Notes under the pieces: generated by a model | What the model was told of the DNA's origin: nothing | Seen by the model: the letters and a program-made list of their open reading frames with translations, nothing else | The model's database searches: none | Made by a program: the position numbers and the translations under genes | Source of the DNA: Kappaphycus alvarezii | Taxonomy: Eukaryota; Rhodophyta; Florideophyceae; Gigartinales; Solieriaceae | DNA: 64,000 bases | Assembly: GCA_002205965.3 (NCBI GenBank) | Contig: NADL03000057.1 | Coordinates: 248,001 to 312,000, forward strand | Direction: 5' to 3' | Part shown: piece after piece, positions 11,151 through 23,949 of the stretch | Layout: each line of letters opens with the position of its first letter | How positions within the stretch are numbered: position 1 is the stretch's first letter

Positions 11151-12319
11151 TTGGTTTACTGCGAATGGTGCAAAGGTTATGAGTCCTATGAAATGCATAC
11201 AGTAGCTAAAGTAACATTGTGTTGTCCTAATCATTAAGGGACGATGGCGGTACAGAAACAGAGGAGATGTTTGTAAATTCAGTGTCTTGAGTAAAGTGAC
11301 GGTCCTGGAAACAGGGTAATTTAGGTTGATTACTGCGAGTGCCGTTAAGGTTCGAATCCAACAAATATACAACGTAATGAGCTTTGTATATCAGCACGAC
11401 GACCATTCGAGCACTTCAGCTACGAGAACCCCTGGTGGTCCCGTCAGGAAGCAAACGGAGCCAAGTATTGTGCTCGTAGTTGGTCCTCAGCTTCTCTCCG
11501 AGAATTACAAAGATGACGTCTTTCTACTCTAAAAATTCCTCTCGCCCTCGGGCCCCTCAGACTAAAGCCACTGCCTCACCCTCCCAAAAAAATATATAAA
11601 AAAGCCTTTCCTACCTTTAAAAAGTCATACAAATTTAAGATTGATTAGTCAACGACAGGAAACTATAATTTTTATCCATTATGAATACCTTCCAGTTTAG
11701 TGGGAGGGTTCTTAATGTGTAATCATCTTTACTTCATGTTTTATAAAAGTTCCTAATGGGGTGGTGAAGGTTTATTCATATCCTGAACCAAAAGCCGCCT
11801 AAAGGGCTAAGTTGTAATGGTGATACAATTGCAGAACATTTCATCGTGAAAATGTTCGTAGCTCTCGCATTGCATATTCATTGTGGACTCTTTCAGTACA
11901 AGTGGTCTGAGACAGGCTTCAGGCGCCTTGAAGGAGCTGAATTTTAATTACTGCAATTTTGCGAAATGCAAAAAGTCGTAAGAATTAATCAGATCTGGCA
12001 ACATCGCGCGAAAACGGTAACGTTTACTAAGTGAAGTAGTGGGGGAGCAATGCATTTTCATTAAAATCGTCCTGCTACTGAAATCACTCCAACCGACCAC
12101 ATCATTCAAATATTAAAGCATCAAACTATCCCTCTCCAAGAAATGCGGCAAGTTCACCGAATCGCTTGGAGCATTTCAGGTTGAATTCATCTGTGTTTAT
12201 AGGTATTATGGAATCCACACATGCGGCACCAAAATTGGATTTAATTGCATATCTTTTATGGCTTATTTTCACAGCTCTTCTCAATGAAGTCCCGCAAATC
12301 AAGCAAATGCCGCATGATC
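11151..12319. other. Non-coding, part of the dispersed repeat neighbourhood
   Basis: Contains further TTACTGCGAG words (11331) and a CAAATATTAAAG...CAAACTATCCC-type run near 12110 similar to one near 1046. No gene is supported. The frame at 11326-11532 is short and has no recognisable domain. Confidence 0.4.
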
Positions 12320-12587
12320 GCTAGGAACGAGAAGACATCTACAAAGTGTTGGCATTGTTTTTCTGCAGCGCCACAAGGCTGTCGAGAGAGTACAGCTTGC
12401 GCTGCAGTTGGCCGAATCCAAAAGCTAAACTGCAGGTCAATCTCAACAGTCCGTTCTCGCTACGGGATTGGACGTCTTCTCCGGGACGCATAGAATCCAG
12501 ATATGGAACGCGATCTGGCGTCCAGCATGTCACAAGGCCGGGGGTGAAACTCCCGGTCAGTACAGGCAGTGTCAGCTTTGTTGGGAT
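12320..12587 (+). repeat. Dispersed 264-bp repeat, copy B
   Basis: Direct near-identical copy of 2263-2526. The boundaries are sharp on both sides: the flanks of A and B do not match, as expected of an inserted mobile sequence or a segmental copy. No open frame is preserved between the two. Confidence 0.9.
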
Positions 12588-12724
12588 TTCTAAATCCCTG
12601 TATAATACTGCCCAAAAAGCCCAAAATGGTAGCACATTTCGAGCTATGAGGAAAATTGAGAACAAAGGACCGAGGTAATGGAGAAAAAACATGCGGTGCG
12701 GTTCATCGCAAGTGTATACAGTTC

Positions 12725-12973
12725 TAATGTGAAGGGTTTGTATATTGGCCTAGTTTAATATACAGGCATTGGTATTTAGTATTTATGCGATCGTGTGTGA
12801 TACAAATTTACTCTGTGCTACATATCACATAGTTACTTCCACCATCCATTAATGTGAAGGGTTTGTATATTGGCCTAGTTTAATATACAGGCATTGGTAT
12901 TTAGTATTTATGCGATCGTGTGTGATACAAATTTACTCTGTGCTACATATCACATAGTTACTTCCACCATCCA
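12725..12973 (+). repeat. Perfect 125-bp tandem duplication
   Basis: The unit at 12725-12849 is followed directly by 12850-12973 with no mismatch visible, beginning TAATGTGAAGGGTTTGTATA and ending CTTCCACCATCCA. Identity implies a recent duplication or an assembly artefact. The unit is non-coding. Confidence 0.95.
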
Positions 12974-15900
12974 ACAGCTCATTTGCCCTTCGTCTTTTGT
13001 CTATGTGACCAAGTGTTCCGCTCAGCACTGAGCAATTCCGACACAGGTTCAACCGAGGCTCTACGATCTTCGAAAAGAGTCCAAACTCTACAACTCTTCC
13101 ACTGTTCTTTTCTCTACATCCTTCAGTTCTATGGATCGTCGTTCTACCTACGATCTCGTACGCTTTACAATTCTCCGCTCTTTTGCTCTTCAATTTACTG
13201 ATCTATCGTTTGTCCGCTGCAATAGGATTAAGTGTTAATATTTACTGTTCTCTTTTCTTTGGTTTTACTGTTCTACTCTTTATTTGTCTCCTTTTCTGTA
13301 GATCTACATAACTAAGATATCTGGTTCTCTTTTATTTACGTTTTCCGGGTTCTTTCGGAAAGGTAGCATTCTTTGCTAGCCCCGAATCCTAACTCTTAAT
13401 ATTGGTAGAATACCAAAAATATTTGGATGAGGACCAAATTATGATTATGTTGTAATATAAGGTGACGCACATGAGCAAGGGAGACGATGATCAGTTTGTC
13501 GTAGTTCTATTAAACTACCGATCTTGCTCCTGATGAAACACGGTGTGTAGGATCAAGCCGATTTGGTGCTTCAATGGAAAGTTTTTGAAATTGCCCTCTA
13601 TACACGGAGATTCTCTTAACGAATCTTTTTTTGTGTCCATTCCAAAGTCTATGTGAAGCTCCAGCTAATTCATGGACAGAATTTTCGCTCGCTGAGGATT
13701 ATCCTAAACATTTACGTTAGACATATTCAGCACTGGCGGCACTAACTCACGATATTATTATTTTTCAAAACCAGAAGGAATGTTTAAAAATATTCCATAT
13801 TATCCTTGATTACCAATACTCTCTATCTATACTAACATTCCTAGGTTTCATCCTCTCCTTTTTCTACAACTATTTATCAAGTTCAATAATATGCACTATG
13901 ATGCTTTTCAAAGATTTTTTGGCTAGAAATGAATATTACTGTTATTTTAATCCAACAAAATCTTCTCTATATCTTTTTCTTATTTCACGTATTTTTCTGC
14001 GGAACATTTTTTATGAACACTGGTAACACTAACTTTTTCCAATATCTTTCTACTGCGAGAAGTAGTTTTTTACCTACATTCTATTACAGTACTTGGGTCT
14101 CTCTATAGCTGGTGTGGTTGCTATTTGTTTTTATGTTTTCTGCTTTCAATAAGCCTTCCAAATGCGAGCACAGATTTCAAATTTTCTTTGGTTAATTCTC
14201 AAATTTAGTACCCACATGCCTCATTCGGTTGTTAACCGCTAAATTTTGATTATTAGTTGACATTATCTAAGTATAATCTCTGAAGAAATGGTCTATAGGT
14301 AAATGAAAAAGAGCGTATTTATAACTTTGCACCTTTGGCTTTTCAATTTACTACCAGCCTTGACTTGATTCACCGCACTATAAATTCTTATAATATAACA
14401 GAATATTAGATTAAACCTTTATCTTTTATCGCACATCGGCTCTTTTCTGTTGATTCATACATATTTTTCTCTCTAATAACGTTCTCTGACGAAGTAAGAT
14501 AATAAATATCCACGTTTGAAGTATGGGCATCTTTCTTCGTAACTTTATTTTACAGTGGATATTTATCCACTTTTTCAATTCATTCATATTCTTCGTTAAC
14601 ATTTAAAGGTCCAGAATATGCATCATTTATATATTAAATGTCACTGAAAGCTGCAGACCTAAAACAAGACCAACTTCACCTTCAATTCTTCTTACCCCTA
14701 TTCATCACTATAAACATCTGATGTTTGGTTATAGTAGAAAGATAAATAATCACCACAAGAAATAGTCCGTGAGCTCTTTCCTATTCTTTCTGAGAAAATT
14801 AAGAAACAGATAACAGAAAAATGAGCCAAACCCTGTTCTACAGCGTTCACAGCGCAGCAAAAATTTTATAAATTGATATAATATATTTTTATTCAGAGCT
14901 TACTAGTTGTTCTAGAAAAGGCACTAGTTGGCACTTACATAGATCCCTATGATTTCGCATAGAATACTAAAAGTTATATATCGGCAGAATTTCAGCTTTC
15001 CTTTTCATGTTTGATTCTGTTTTCCCCGATTTTATGAAATTCTAAAGAGAACGGTTACCTTTAAGTACAAAAAAATACAGGAAAAGAATTATCCCCCTAT
15101 ACAAAGGAGAGGGAAGCTCATGACTGAAGAGTTTTTAGTATGGTAGTTACTATTATGCCAGATTTAATTTGAAAAGCTGTTTGCATGTAAAGGAAACTTT
15201 GTAAAGAGCTGGGATAATATATTAACAAGCAATTGGTGCAATTAAGATGTTTAAAAAACACCGCAATTTTGTTGATTACTGGGTGATATTTACGATTTTT
15301 AGGTCGACTTGGGTGGAGTCAGTTGCCTTCAAGTTGGGTTGGAATAGTTAAGTTTCGATAGAACGGTGTGTTCTTACTTTTCTATACTTTAGTTTTGTCT
15401 CATATTTCTTTTTCTAACGAAATCGAGAAATATTGCAGTTTCATATCCCAAAAAAATTATTTTTTCACGATTAAGAACCACATATTCGCTTGAAAAGTCA
15501 TTCAATGCTAGTTTTGGGTTGGTTCGTTATTAACAACTGCTTTAAGTGAAATTATTGATTTCATGACATATTATCTGAACTGATAATATGCCTGCTAAAC
15601 TAATGACCATTAATGAGAAACAGGAATAAATGAGCATTTGGAGAATATCCCATGAACCAAAGAGGGAATGTTCAGTATAAATCTAGTCTTTCTAGAGTAG
15701 AGATGGATATAGAGATAGCCTGCGCTCGAAAACCATGCATCTTTCAGACGAAATTTCAACAGTATAATTCGTTTATCTTCTATTTTCAACGTCAATAATC
15801 AAATCTCTAGTTCCATTTCCTTTTTCTGATGGCATTGAGCTTCTTTTTCGTTACCTCAAACATTTTTTGGCCCTTTTGTGCTTTTTTATGTGTTTGTCTC

Positions 15901-16200
15901 ACAATGAAAAAGAAAACTACTTTTGCTTAATCACAATAACCAAAAATTCTTCAAACTGCCTGCTATTTACTGGAGCATTTTTTAAATGTCAGTTTCTTCG
16001 CTTTTTATTCATAAATGTATGCCAGGAGTCGCAAACTTAGTTGTATTTCCCATTTAAATACCGTTATTTCGGTCATAAAACTAATGAAACTATTTTTCTG
16101 GATATTTTCCATTCCTCTGTGTTGTAAATTCAATTTTTCTTTCTTTTTATTCTTTCTGTAGTGCAATGCGCGGTGCGCAGTTCTTCTCGTCTATGAACGG
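12974..16200. other. AT-rich gene-free desert
   Basis: Apart from the first 220 bp, composition falls to a strongly AT-rich background with many homopolymer A/T runs and only short ORFs. I see no RNA gene, LTR or protein motif. A fragment near 15,300-15,360 (CAAGTTGGGTTGGAATAG) loosely resembles the dispersed repeat arm of 11.06 kb. Confidence 0.6.
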
Positions 16201-16207
16201 AACACCA

Positions 16208-16780
16208 TCAGACAATGAGAAACCCAACACACACACACCAAGACCCACAGGGTGTTCGCTGTCCCTCTTTCTCTTTAAGCACCCTGCGATGCAGTAGCAC
16301 AGCTCGCCGACGGCGAGGAGAAATGGAGTTGGAAGAGCGGGGGTAATTCCTTGGACGGCTGGACGGTATACTTGTCCTCCGGGTTGTAAGGCCGGGCCGT
16401 GGTCCGCGGAATGCTAGAAACTTGGTAAGGATCGATTCCAAAGAATCGTATACACCAGGGGTGTAATACTGGACAAAGAAGATGTAGTATTGGGTCAGCT
16501 GTGCTGAATATCTCCTTTGGAGATAAGGATGTTGTCACCAACGACAACCTTGAAGTTCCTATTTGTATATAGACGCCGGAGTCCGGGGCGCCAAGCGTGA
16601 GTAAATATCACAAACAAACAACAAAAGGGGTATTGTAATATTGGATAGAGAGGGGGGAATAGAAAGGGGGACCCGGGCGGATAAACGTGGCTATAGCCAA
16701 AGTTGCCGTTGGCAAGGTTTCTGCAAAGGCGGAAGTTGGGAGTCAAGTTCAGAGCCAACACCGGGGTGGCTGTTTAATCT
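16208..16780 (-). other. GC-richer island, possible split or decayed gene
   Basis: This island has near-balanced composition inside an AT-rich desert. On the minus strand three partly overlapping frames look protein-like: NFKVVVGDNILISKGD near 16545-16500, ARPYNPEDKYTVQPSKELPP near 16405-16345, and an arginine-rich end near 16300. Plausible splice acceptors exist on that strand (CAAATAG before the NFKVV segment, TTTGTCCAG before TATTACACC), but I cannot assemble a convincing gene. It may be an intron-containing gene, a pseudogene or chance. I do not assign a function. Confidence 0.25.
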
Positions 16781-16989
16781 GGGGCCCTAGTGGCCAGGTA
16801 GGTATAAATACTAGTTAGGTAGGTTAGGGTTATCTACGACGGCGGGGTGAGTGAAGTTAGGGAGATCCAAGTTAGAGATAAGAAAACTCGACACTTGGCC
16901 CAGTAGTTACCTTTCACTTGCGAAAATATCAGGTCTAATTTGGGAGCCGAGTGGTCCAGATGGCAAGCTCTCAAGCCCCATCGGGTGGG

Positions 16990-17130
16990 TATACAGTACC
17001 GAAAATAATAGTGGGCGGCAAAAGAAAATTGCCCTTACTGTACTGTCCAGTACAGTGACCGCTGGTTAGCAGTGAATCAGATCAAAAAAAGATCACCAAA
17101 ATTAGCTCTGCCGATGGCAGTACAGTGTGA
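16990..17130. repeat. GTAC/ACAGT repeat cluster
   Basis: Contains ATACAGTACC, TACTGTACTGTCCAGTACAG and GCAGTACAGTG in 140 bp, the same word family as the block at 4424-4810. Located at the right edge of the GC-richer island, which may mark a promoter or gene end. Confidence 0.6.
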
Positions 17131-18130
17131 GTGCCTATTGCACTACACTTTCATACTATATACTAACACTTTTTGCATCATTATGTGACATAAAATTACC
17201 GTTACCTTTATACGAAAACTTCCAGTGATATTTCAGTTGCCACTCAATCGCAAGTTATTTCTTATAAAATTTTCTGTGAAGTTTCGCATTTCGAAGCATT
17301 GATTTTTATCTAACTGTTGAAGCTCTTATGTATTTATTTCAAGCATACTGCGGCTCTGTAAATAACCTACGGCGGGTTTGGGAACTATTTTAAGATATTC
17401 ATTGCAAAGATACTGCTGCAGGCGAATATTGGTAATAAATTCATCATAACTTGAATTCTAAAGCTATAAATAATCATAAGATTACATATGAAGATCCACT
17501 CCTGGTCGGTGCAATTTTCAAAACAGATGTTGAATAAGTTTTAAAGGAATCCATTTGAAACAAAATTGTCTATTCCAGAACATTGGATACCGTGGACTGC
17601 AAAATTGATAAGATGAGCCCTCATGGAGACAAACGGAAGAGAAATTAGGAAATAAAATCAAGTTTTAATACATTTTTAGGAATTATTGCTACTCATTCTT
17701 AAATATCTTATTGGTATCTCTTAAAACGGAGCCTGAGCGATATTCATCATTCCACCTTTTTTGATTTTGTGGATACCATTTTACAATTAAGTGCAAACAT
17801 AAAGCTCAAATATAATCCTTAGTGTTTAAGTGTGACTTTGGGTGCAAAAATCATATAAAATCATGACGGTAACATTCATTTTTACTAAGGGAAAAGTTTG
17901 GGCCAAACAGACATTATTATTCCAAAGCAGTATGGAGGGATTTTTGAGAACTTTAATAATTATTGGCTGAGACAAAAATATGGTCTTGCGGAAATTGACC
18001 GAAGATATTAATCTCAGCATATCCAAATGACTATTTCTTCGTGATATTTAGAGAATAATAGTACCATCGAAAGTTTTGGACCCTATAAATTGAACAACAC
18101 CGTTCCTGTCGACTCTTTCTACCCAGTAGG
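17131..18130. other. AT-rich gene-free stretch
   Basis: Homogeneous AT-rich sequence with only short spurious frames. No repeat or gene recognised. Confidence 0.6.
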
Positions 18131-21100
18131 TGGAAGCGATTAGTACAGCAGAGCAAGTGCAAACGACCAGTACATTTGATATGATTGGAACGAACGAACT
18201 AATAGCAAATAGGTCCAAGTAACCCTTTTCTTCTAGGAACCGACTTGGCTTTCGAGGAATGGCGCCGTAGCCTTAAAGAGGGTCTATCTACAATATCGCG
18301 CAGGGCCTGTTCTTCATATTGTTAACTGCATTGTATTGGGTCAAGCAGCTGGAAGACTCAACAACCTTCACTTGGCAAGCTCAAGATTCGGAATTAGGGA
18401 CTCAGTAAAAGCTGTAGAAGTAGAGCAGGTAACTAGAAAGGTGTGATCATCATCACTAACACCAACAAAAACAGTATCAACCACAACAACATCAACAACA
18501 ACTTTATCAGCAGTTCTTGCAGCAACGACAACTTAAAACCCGTCTGCTGCTTCAAACGCAAGTGCGATTATAACCACAGTATTGGTCCCATTCCTTTTCA
18601 CTTTCAAACACAAACAGAGTCTCTACTACACAGGCCTGGCCCCCCTAGTCTTCAAAAAAAGTAGCCGTCCTGCATCCCTATTCAGGAAAGCACCGAACTT
18701 CCCCCCCCAACTTTCAAACATTATCGCATGCAACCAGGCACTGATTTTTTCATGCAATCGTCGAAATTAACCTCTTTATCTCATTTTCATGACCCACTGG
18801 ACCTCCACGTGCCCGGTGTATACGGTCTAGGCCCCAGGGAAATGAGAGAAGAGGATCTTTACTCATTGCTTATCCGATATCTGATGTGACATTGAACGTT
18901 ACTGTTGCCCACCTTTGACGTCCAGCACTGATTTTATCACATTTACTCTTTTCGGGCTCGCTGTTACTCCTGACAAGTATGTCGAGGTTTGGCACTAGTT
19001 GGAGTACTGTGGCGCCAATGGCATCCTCCCCCTGCCTATCGGGATTGATACCCTTGGGTCGCGTGTGGCGAGTGTGTCCAAGTTTTTCCGTCTATTCGCT
19101 TTCTTTGCTGCCAGCCGCCGCAATTCCTCCTGTGCCCTTGAGTTTCGGGATCTCGTCACTTGTTTTGCGTTCTGTCATAAAGGAATGCAAGCCCGTCAGG
19201 TAAACAACCATCGCCTGCTTGATTGGTATTTCCTCTGCAGAGCATGTGCACGTCTGAGTGCTTTGTTTGCTATACGTAAAAGTTCCCCCTCCCTGAACAG
19301 CTCATTCTAACTGAGATGCAATCGGGCGAAATTTTTCTGTGAATGCAGAGAGATGATCCCGGCGTAGAGTAAATGTTTTATTTGAGAACAAGGTATGTTT
19401 TTGCTCATTTGGTCGTTTGTGTGCCAAAAAGTGTGCAACTTCAAGCGCGTAGCAGTGCTCTAAAGGATTGGAAGAGAACTCCCATGAGAAACTCATAGAG
19501 CGGGGCTAAAATCCTCAAATTTTGAGCTGCTGAGGAAACCTTGAACGACACAATGTTGCACAAGGCCCGCCAGAAAGCTCCCTCGGCTTGCAACCTTCCG
19601 AAGTCTCGCAGGAAACACACCCAGTATTTCCTGATTCAAGTATGGCTCCTCTCCACTTGCACATCATCCGCCCGGTATCGGCCGCCTGTCAACATTTCAT
19701 GGATGGAGGAAACTCATGATGGTAGAAGAGTTTATTATTTGTGTAGTTGAGACAGCATAGGTGGTATGATCCTGTGAAAATTGCTTTCATCGTCGTTGGC
19801 TTTCTTCTGACAATGAAATAGGCTGTTGTGAGACTATTATTGACATGACTTGAGTTTTCTTCTCTCTTGTATTGTGGACAGGCTAATGATGTTCCATTCT
19901 GAGTTGCAAAGGATTTCAGTAGTCAGACAGAAGGTATATCCGAGACCAGAGGCACTTGGCGTGTGTCGAACAGAATGTTAAAAGCTTGTTGGCATCACTG
20001 ATTGTGGTTTCATTGCGCCGAATGCTCTGGATGATTGGGTATCAGTACTTTTTGAGTAAACCCTGTGATGCCTGGTAAGAACTGAAAGGATAATCTCGTA
20101 TCGTGTAGTGAAGCAGTCGAGTTATCGGCTGCGGGGAGTGCGGCCATTTGCGTCGTTTCGTGGAATTGGTACGAGAGGTACAGTAGTGCTTTCCATGTGC
20201 TATGTGCTGTGCTGACCGGTAGTAGGGAATAGCGAAGTAAAGGTACTCATCTATCCACATACAGTATCTGGGCATGAGCCAATTGCGCATAAACTTGTCT
20301 GTTTTGTACTGTATGCTGTAAATGCCTTATGATAACGTCTCCTTACGAATGGCGGGACCCTGCGAAAGCAGTGTACTGCACCGCAGCAAGGTGTAGCTCG
20401 CTGGCAGAAATGGAAATCGAGTCATCTCCATCTAATTTGCAGTGCGGTGATTGGCCGGGGCCATAACGGAGGTGAGACTGGAGGGTTTCAAGTTTTCAAC
20501 GGCATGTTTATGTTTGTTTTTTCCATGCTCGTCAACAGTCTATTTTGGGCCACTTTCCCCCCGCCTTGTCCATCTCATCTGGTCATGATGGCCCTATGAG
20601 ACTGCCAAAACAAACCGCCTGCATTTTTCGCTGCAGATCTGTACATATCACGTTTCATACAACTACACCTCTGTACACTCGATGTACTCTACCGCGCTCG
20701 CATGTTGCAAGCCTGGGCATTTGACATGCGAGCTAGCGTTGATATCGACAACAGCCAGCGAGGCATAGCCGCCTTGTCTGCATTCGGCATTCCAAACATC
20801 AAGGCACTACAAACTCGTGAGTGACCAAAGTCCGTTGGTACTGGTTGCGGCGTTGGCATGGCATGAAGAGTATTGCAATTCAAGAGTTTTTATCTCGCTG
20901 CAAAATCTCGGCTGTTGCCAAACCCAGCGGTTGCATGCTGTAAACATGCTTTCCAGCGGAGGGTTGCACCACTGTCGTGTAGGATGTTGCAGGTTTGTCG
21001 CGACTCGCGGCAGTCACAAGGGCGTCGAAACTGGGTGAAACCGCGGCGGCATCTACTCTAACTACTGTACTCTGGTACACAAAGCAAAGAAGCAAGGCAA

Positions 21101-21357
21101 GCTGCTGTCCCAATTCGGGTCACGTGCCCGTCGAATGAATAATGTTTGAATGAATCATGAGCTACAACAGCAGCTAATCGGAAAATACGACATAATCATA
21201 GCTACAAGCTACGGTAGCTAGCCCGGGCCATTGGAGAATCGGATCCAATGTTCAAGTGCAACTCTAACTGTATCGCTACCCGGATTGGACGGCAACGGAT
21301 GTCAACGGATCCATGCAATCCAAACGTCCCTGCTCACACAAAGCCCCTGCGCCTTTC
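18131..21357. other. Mixed-composition stretch without a confident gene
   Basis: Includes a CAA/CAG-rich tract at about 18466-18571, which in one plus frame would encode a glutamine-rich run ending LKTRLLLQTQVRL before a stop; there is no ATG, so it may be an exon fragment or a microsatellite. ORFs at 18999-19310 and 20817-21061 are short and without known domains. 21140-21240 is the downstream flank of K2. Confidence 0.35.
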
Positions 21358-22764
21358 CTACAGATCCCGCGGGTAGTTGATGTAGCCAAAGCCGAGGAGG
21401 TCCATTCCCGCCTGCGGGATCCGTGAACCCTTGCCTGCTTTTCCAGCCGTCTCCCAATTCTCCAGACATCCCACACTACCTCGTTTCGTGGACAGCTCCC
21501 CCTTGACCACCTTGCCATCATCCTCTGGCAACAATCCATTCGCCGCAAACTCCCGCAACACTGGAATCTGCGCCACATCATGCTCGGCCTTGTACTTGAC
21601 GTCTGTCCAATCCACACCATTCATCCATGCGCACCCTTTGACCGCACTCAAATCCCATCTCCTCCCCGCCTCTGTCTGCAGCATACCTGTGATCAATTCC
21701 TTCAACTCCATCGTCAGGTCATGCGGCACACCCAAAGTCCCCTTACAAATAGCATCATACATTTCCCCTTCCCCTCCCCCAAACGGATACGCGCCAACCA
21801 CCATCACATACAAGACTACACCCAACGCCCACACATCCACCGCAGAACCATACCCTCTACACTTGACCTGCTCTGGCGCCATATACCTTCTGGTCCCCAC
21901 AAACGTAGAAGTCCGTCCCACAAGCTCCCAATCCCGCTCTTTGCCGTCACCACTATCCTCACTCCAACGTTGACACCCCACATACTCGACATCCATCCCC
22001 TTTGCCCAGCCCAAATCAGCAATCTTCACATGTCCCCTTCCATTGACTCTCAAACTGCCCAACTTGACACCCCGCACCAAATAGCCCATACGATGACACT
22101 CCTCGACGCCCAACACCATCTCCGCAAACAAGAAACGGGCCACCTTTTCCGACAAGCGACCCGACGCAATCCCCCCAATCACGCGCCTCATATCGCCATA
22201 CTCCATCCTCTCAGTCACCATACAAAAACAACTATCCGTCTCAAACGCATCCACAAGCCTGACAACAAACTTATCCCTCCTAACAGCAGCCTGTGCCAAA
22301 GCGGCACGTTCTGCAACAAGCGCGTCCATCCTCGAGGTACACGCACAAACATCCACCTTTTGAACGACCTTCATACAAAACAAGCGAGCATCCGCAATGC
22401 GTGAAACCACATAAACTTCGCCCGACATGGCACTGCGTATCTTTTCACAGAGGTTATAAGCGGTGATACCCGGGGAGATGTGATGACAGACGTGCTGTGC
22501 GGCGAGGAGAAAGGCTTGACGGAGGGATTGGGAGGGAAAGGTGATGCGCAGGTTGGGGTGAAGGAGGATGGACTTTGTGGAGAGGGGGAGGGGGGGGGAG
22601 GATGGGGAGATGAGGAGGAGTTTGTAGGGTTGTGGGGAGGTGGGTTTTGAAAGGAGGATGAGGGGTCCGTGGAGGGAGAGGTGACGCTGCTGGAGGAGGG
22701 GGAGTCGGACTGGGGAGGAGAAGGTGGCGGGGAGGGAGGGGAGGAGGGAGAGCGGAAGATTCAT
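21358..22764 (-). CDS. K2: PH-like + AGC-type pseudokinase
   Basis: Predicted 468-residue intact protein. Residues 20-93 form the N-terminal module shared by all four copies (LSLHGPLILLSKP; then LRITFP...LRQAFLLAAQ), which looks like the end of a PH-type fold. The kinase domain runs from about 103 to 375. The ATP lysine (CMK, Lys132) and alpha-C Glu152 are present, but the glycine loop is lost, and the catalytic loop reads VRGVKLGS: Asp is Gly232 and Asn is Ser237. The metal Asp250 survives as DLG. TSTFVGT (Thr287) and APE are kept, with an acidic insert between. The tail, LLGFGYINYP, resembles the AGC hydrophobic motif with Gly at the phospho-site. Catalytic activity is therefore unlikely; an ATP-binding or scaffold role is inference. 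Lies head to head with K3. The start aligns with K3 and K4. Confidence 0.85.
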   Translation of the reverse strand: MNLPLSLLPSLPATFSSPVRLPLLQQRHLSLHGPLILLSKPTSPQPYKLLLISPSSPPLPLSTKSILLHPNLRITFPSQSLRQAFLLAAQHVCHHISPGITAYNLCEKIRSAMSGEVYVVSRIADARLFCMKVVQKVDVCACTSRMDALVAERAALAQAAVRRDKFVVRLVDAFETDSCFCMVTERMEYGDMRRVIGGIASGRLSEKVARFLFAEMVLGVEECHRMGYLVRGVKLGSLRVNGRGHVKIADLGWAKGMDVEYVGCQRWSEDSGDGKERDWELVGRTSTFVGTRRYMAPEQVKCRGYGSAVDVWALGVVLYVMVVGAYPFGGGEGEMYDAICKGTLGVPHDLTMELKELITGMLQTEAGRRWDLSAVKGCAWMNGVDWTDVKYKAEHDVAQIPVLREFAANGLLPEDDGKVVKGELSTKRGSVGCLENWETAGKAGKGSRIPQAGMDLLGFGYINYPRDL

Positions 22765-23844
22765 GTTGGAATGGGTGTGGTTTTAGCGAGGGGGGGGGGA
22801 ATGGTGATGGGGTTGGAGGTAAGGTGGTTGGTGGAGGTTTTTATTGGGAAGGGTTGTGTGGGGGGTTGGGGGGGGGTGTTTGAGGAATGGATGGTGCGGG
22901 GTTGGGGTTTAGTTGGTTTTGGGGGGGGGGTCGTGTAGGTTTTGCATGAGAGATATGAGTGTAGGGGATGTGGAGGTGAGGATGGGTACGTTGTGTTTGT
23001 GGAAGAAGGAATGGGGTTTGCATTGTTGACGGGGGGTGGGGTGTTGTTGAAAGGGTTTGAATGAAGGAATGGAATGATGGAGGATTGAGGGCGTGGTGTG
23101 TTTGTTTAGGGGGGGTGGGGGAGGGGATGGGGGTTGGGTGTGTCGCTGTTGATGGGATGGTGAATGAGGATGATGGGGACATGGATGGGAGGGATGGGTT
23201 GGTACAAGGGCTGATGGGCAGATGGAGAACGAGTGGCCAGTAACGTTGTAATATGGAAGGGGTATCGAGTAGTAGTTGTGTACTGTACAGGAGTATGACA
23301 AGCGGATTGAGGCGCAATTTTCGGGCAATATTTCGAGTGGCATGGCTTGTATTGCATTGCATGAGAATGGTATGATGTCTTCAGTTTTTATAAAGACCGA
23401 GAGAGCAATTTGTGCCGATTGTTTGTCGTTGTTCATGTTACGTATTGCCGTTTGTTTACTACCGTAGCGTAAGAGGCATGACTAGAGTTTTCAGTGGCGA
23501 TTTGAGTTTTGTCGCTGAATGGGTCTAGGGATTATAGGTATCCCGTGTATGTGGGGAGGTGTCGGGTGATCTTTCTTTTTTTTTTCCACACAGAGCGGCA
23601 CTGTGACAAAATTGTTTGGCCATTGGGCGTAGAGCTTGGTTACGGTACGGTATGGTGGGATGGATGGAGAGAGAGAGAGTGGGAAACTGGTTGATGTTGG
23701 TCAGGGGAGGGGGAGCCATGTGGTTGGTAAGATTCGGTACGGTCAACTGATTAGGTACAGAGTGGGAGAGGAGCGAGTCGAAAAAAGGTTGGTGGTCGGC
23801 AATGGTCGGTAGTGGTCGGTTTGGGTTGGTGGGGTCAGGGAGGT

Positions 23845-23888
23845 GAGCCGACGGGCCGACGGGCCGACGGGCTGACGGGCCGACTGGG
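23845..23888 (+). repeat. 9-bp tandem array, about five units
   Basis: GCCGACGGG repeated about five times with small changes (one unit GCTGACGGG, the last GCCGACTGG). Minisatellite in the K2/K3 intergenic region. Confidence 0.9.
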
Positions 23889-23903
23889 TGCAATACCTTA
23901 TAT

Positions 23904-23949
23904 TGTACTGTACGTAGTGTACTGTACAGTACAGTACAGTACAGTACGT
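23904..23949. repeat. (ACAGT)n / GTAC repeat run
   Basis: TGTACTGTAC then about five ACAGT units, capable of forming a hairpin (the two halves are complementary). Same repeat as upstream of K1. Confidence 0.9.

Noticed and set aside
13200..16200. AT-rich DNA as an organelle insert
   Set aside because: No organelle protein, rRNA or tRNA gene can be recognised in any frame.
16815..16840. TTAGGG-like words suggesting telomeric sequence
   Set aside because: Only isolated words (GTAGGTTAGGGTTATC), not an array.
21580..22404. 274-residue plus-strand open frame opposite K2
   Set aside because: Antisense shadow of K2 produced by its C/G bias; no domain of its own.
23845..23949. CRISPR-like array
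   Set aside because: Contiguous short tandem units without spacers; eukaryotic minisatellite and microsatellite.
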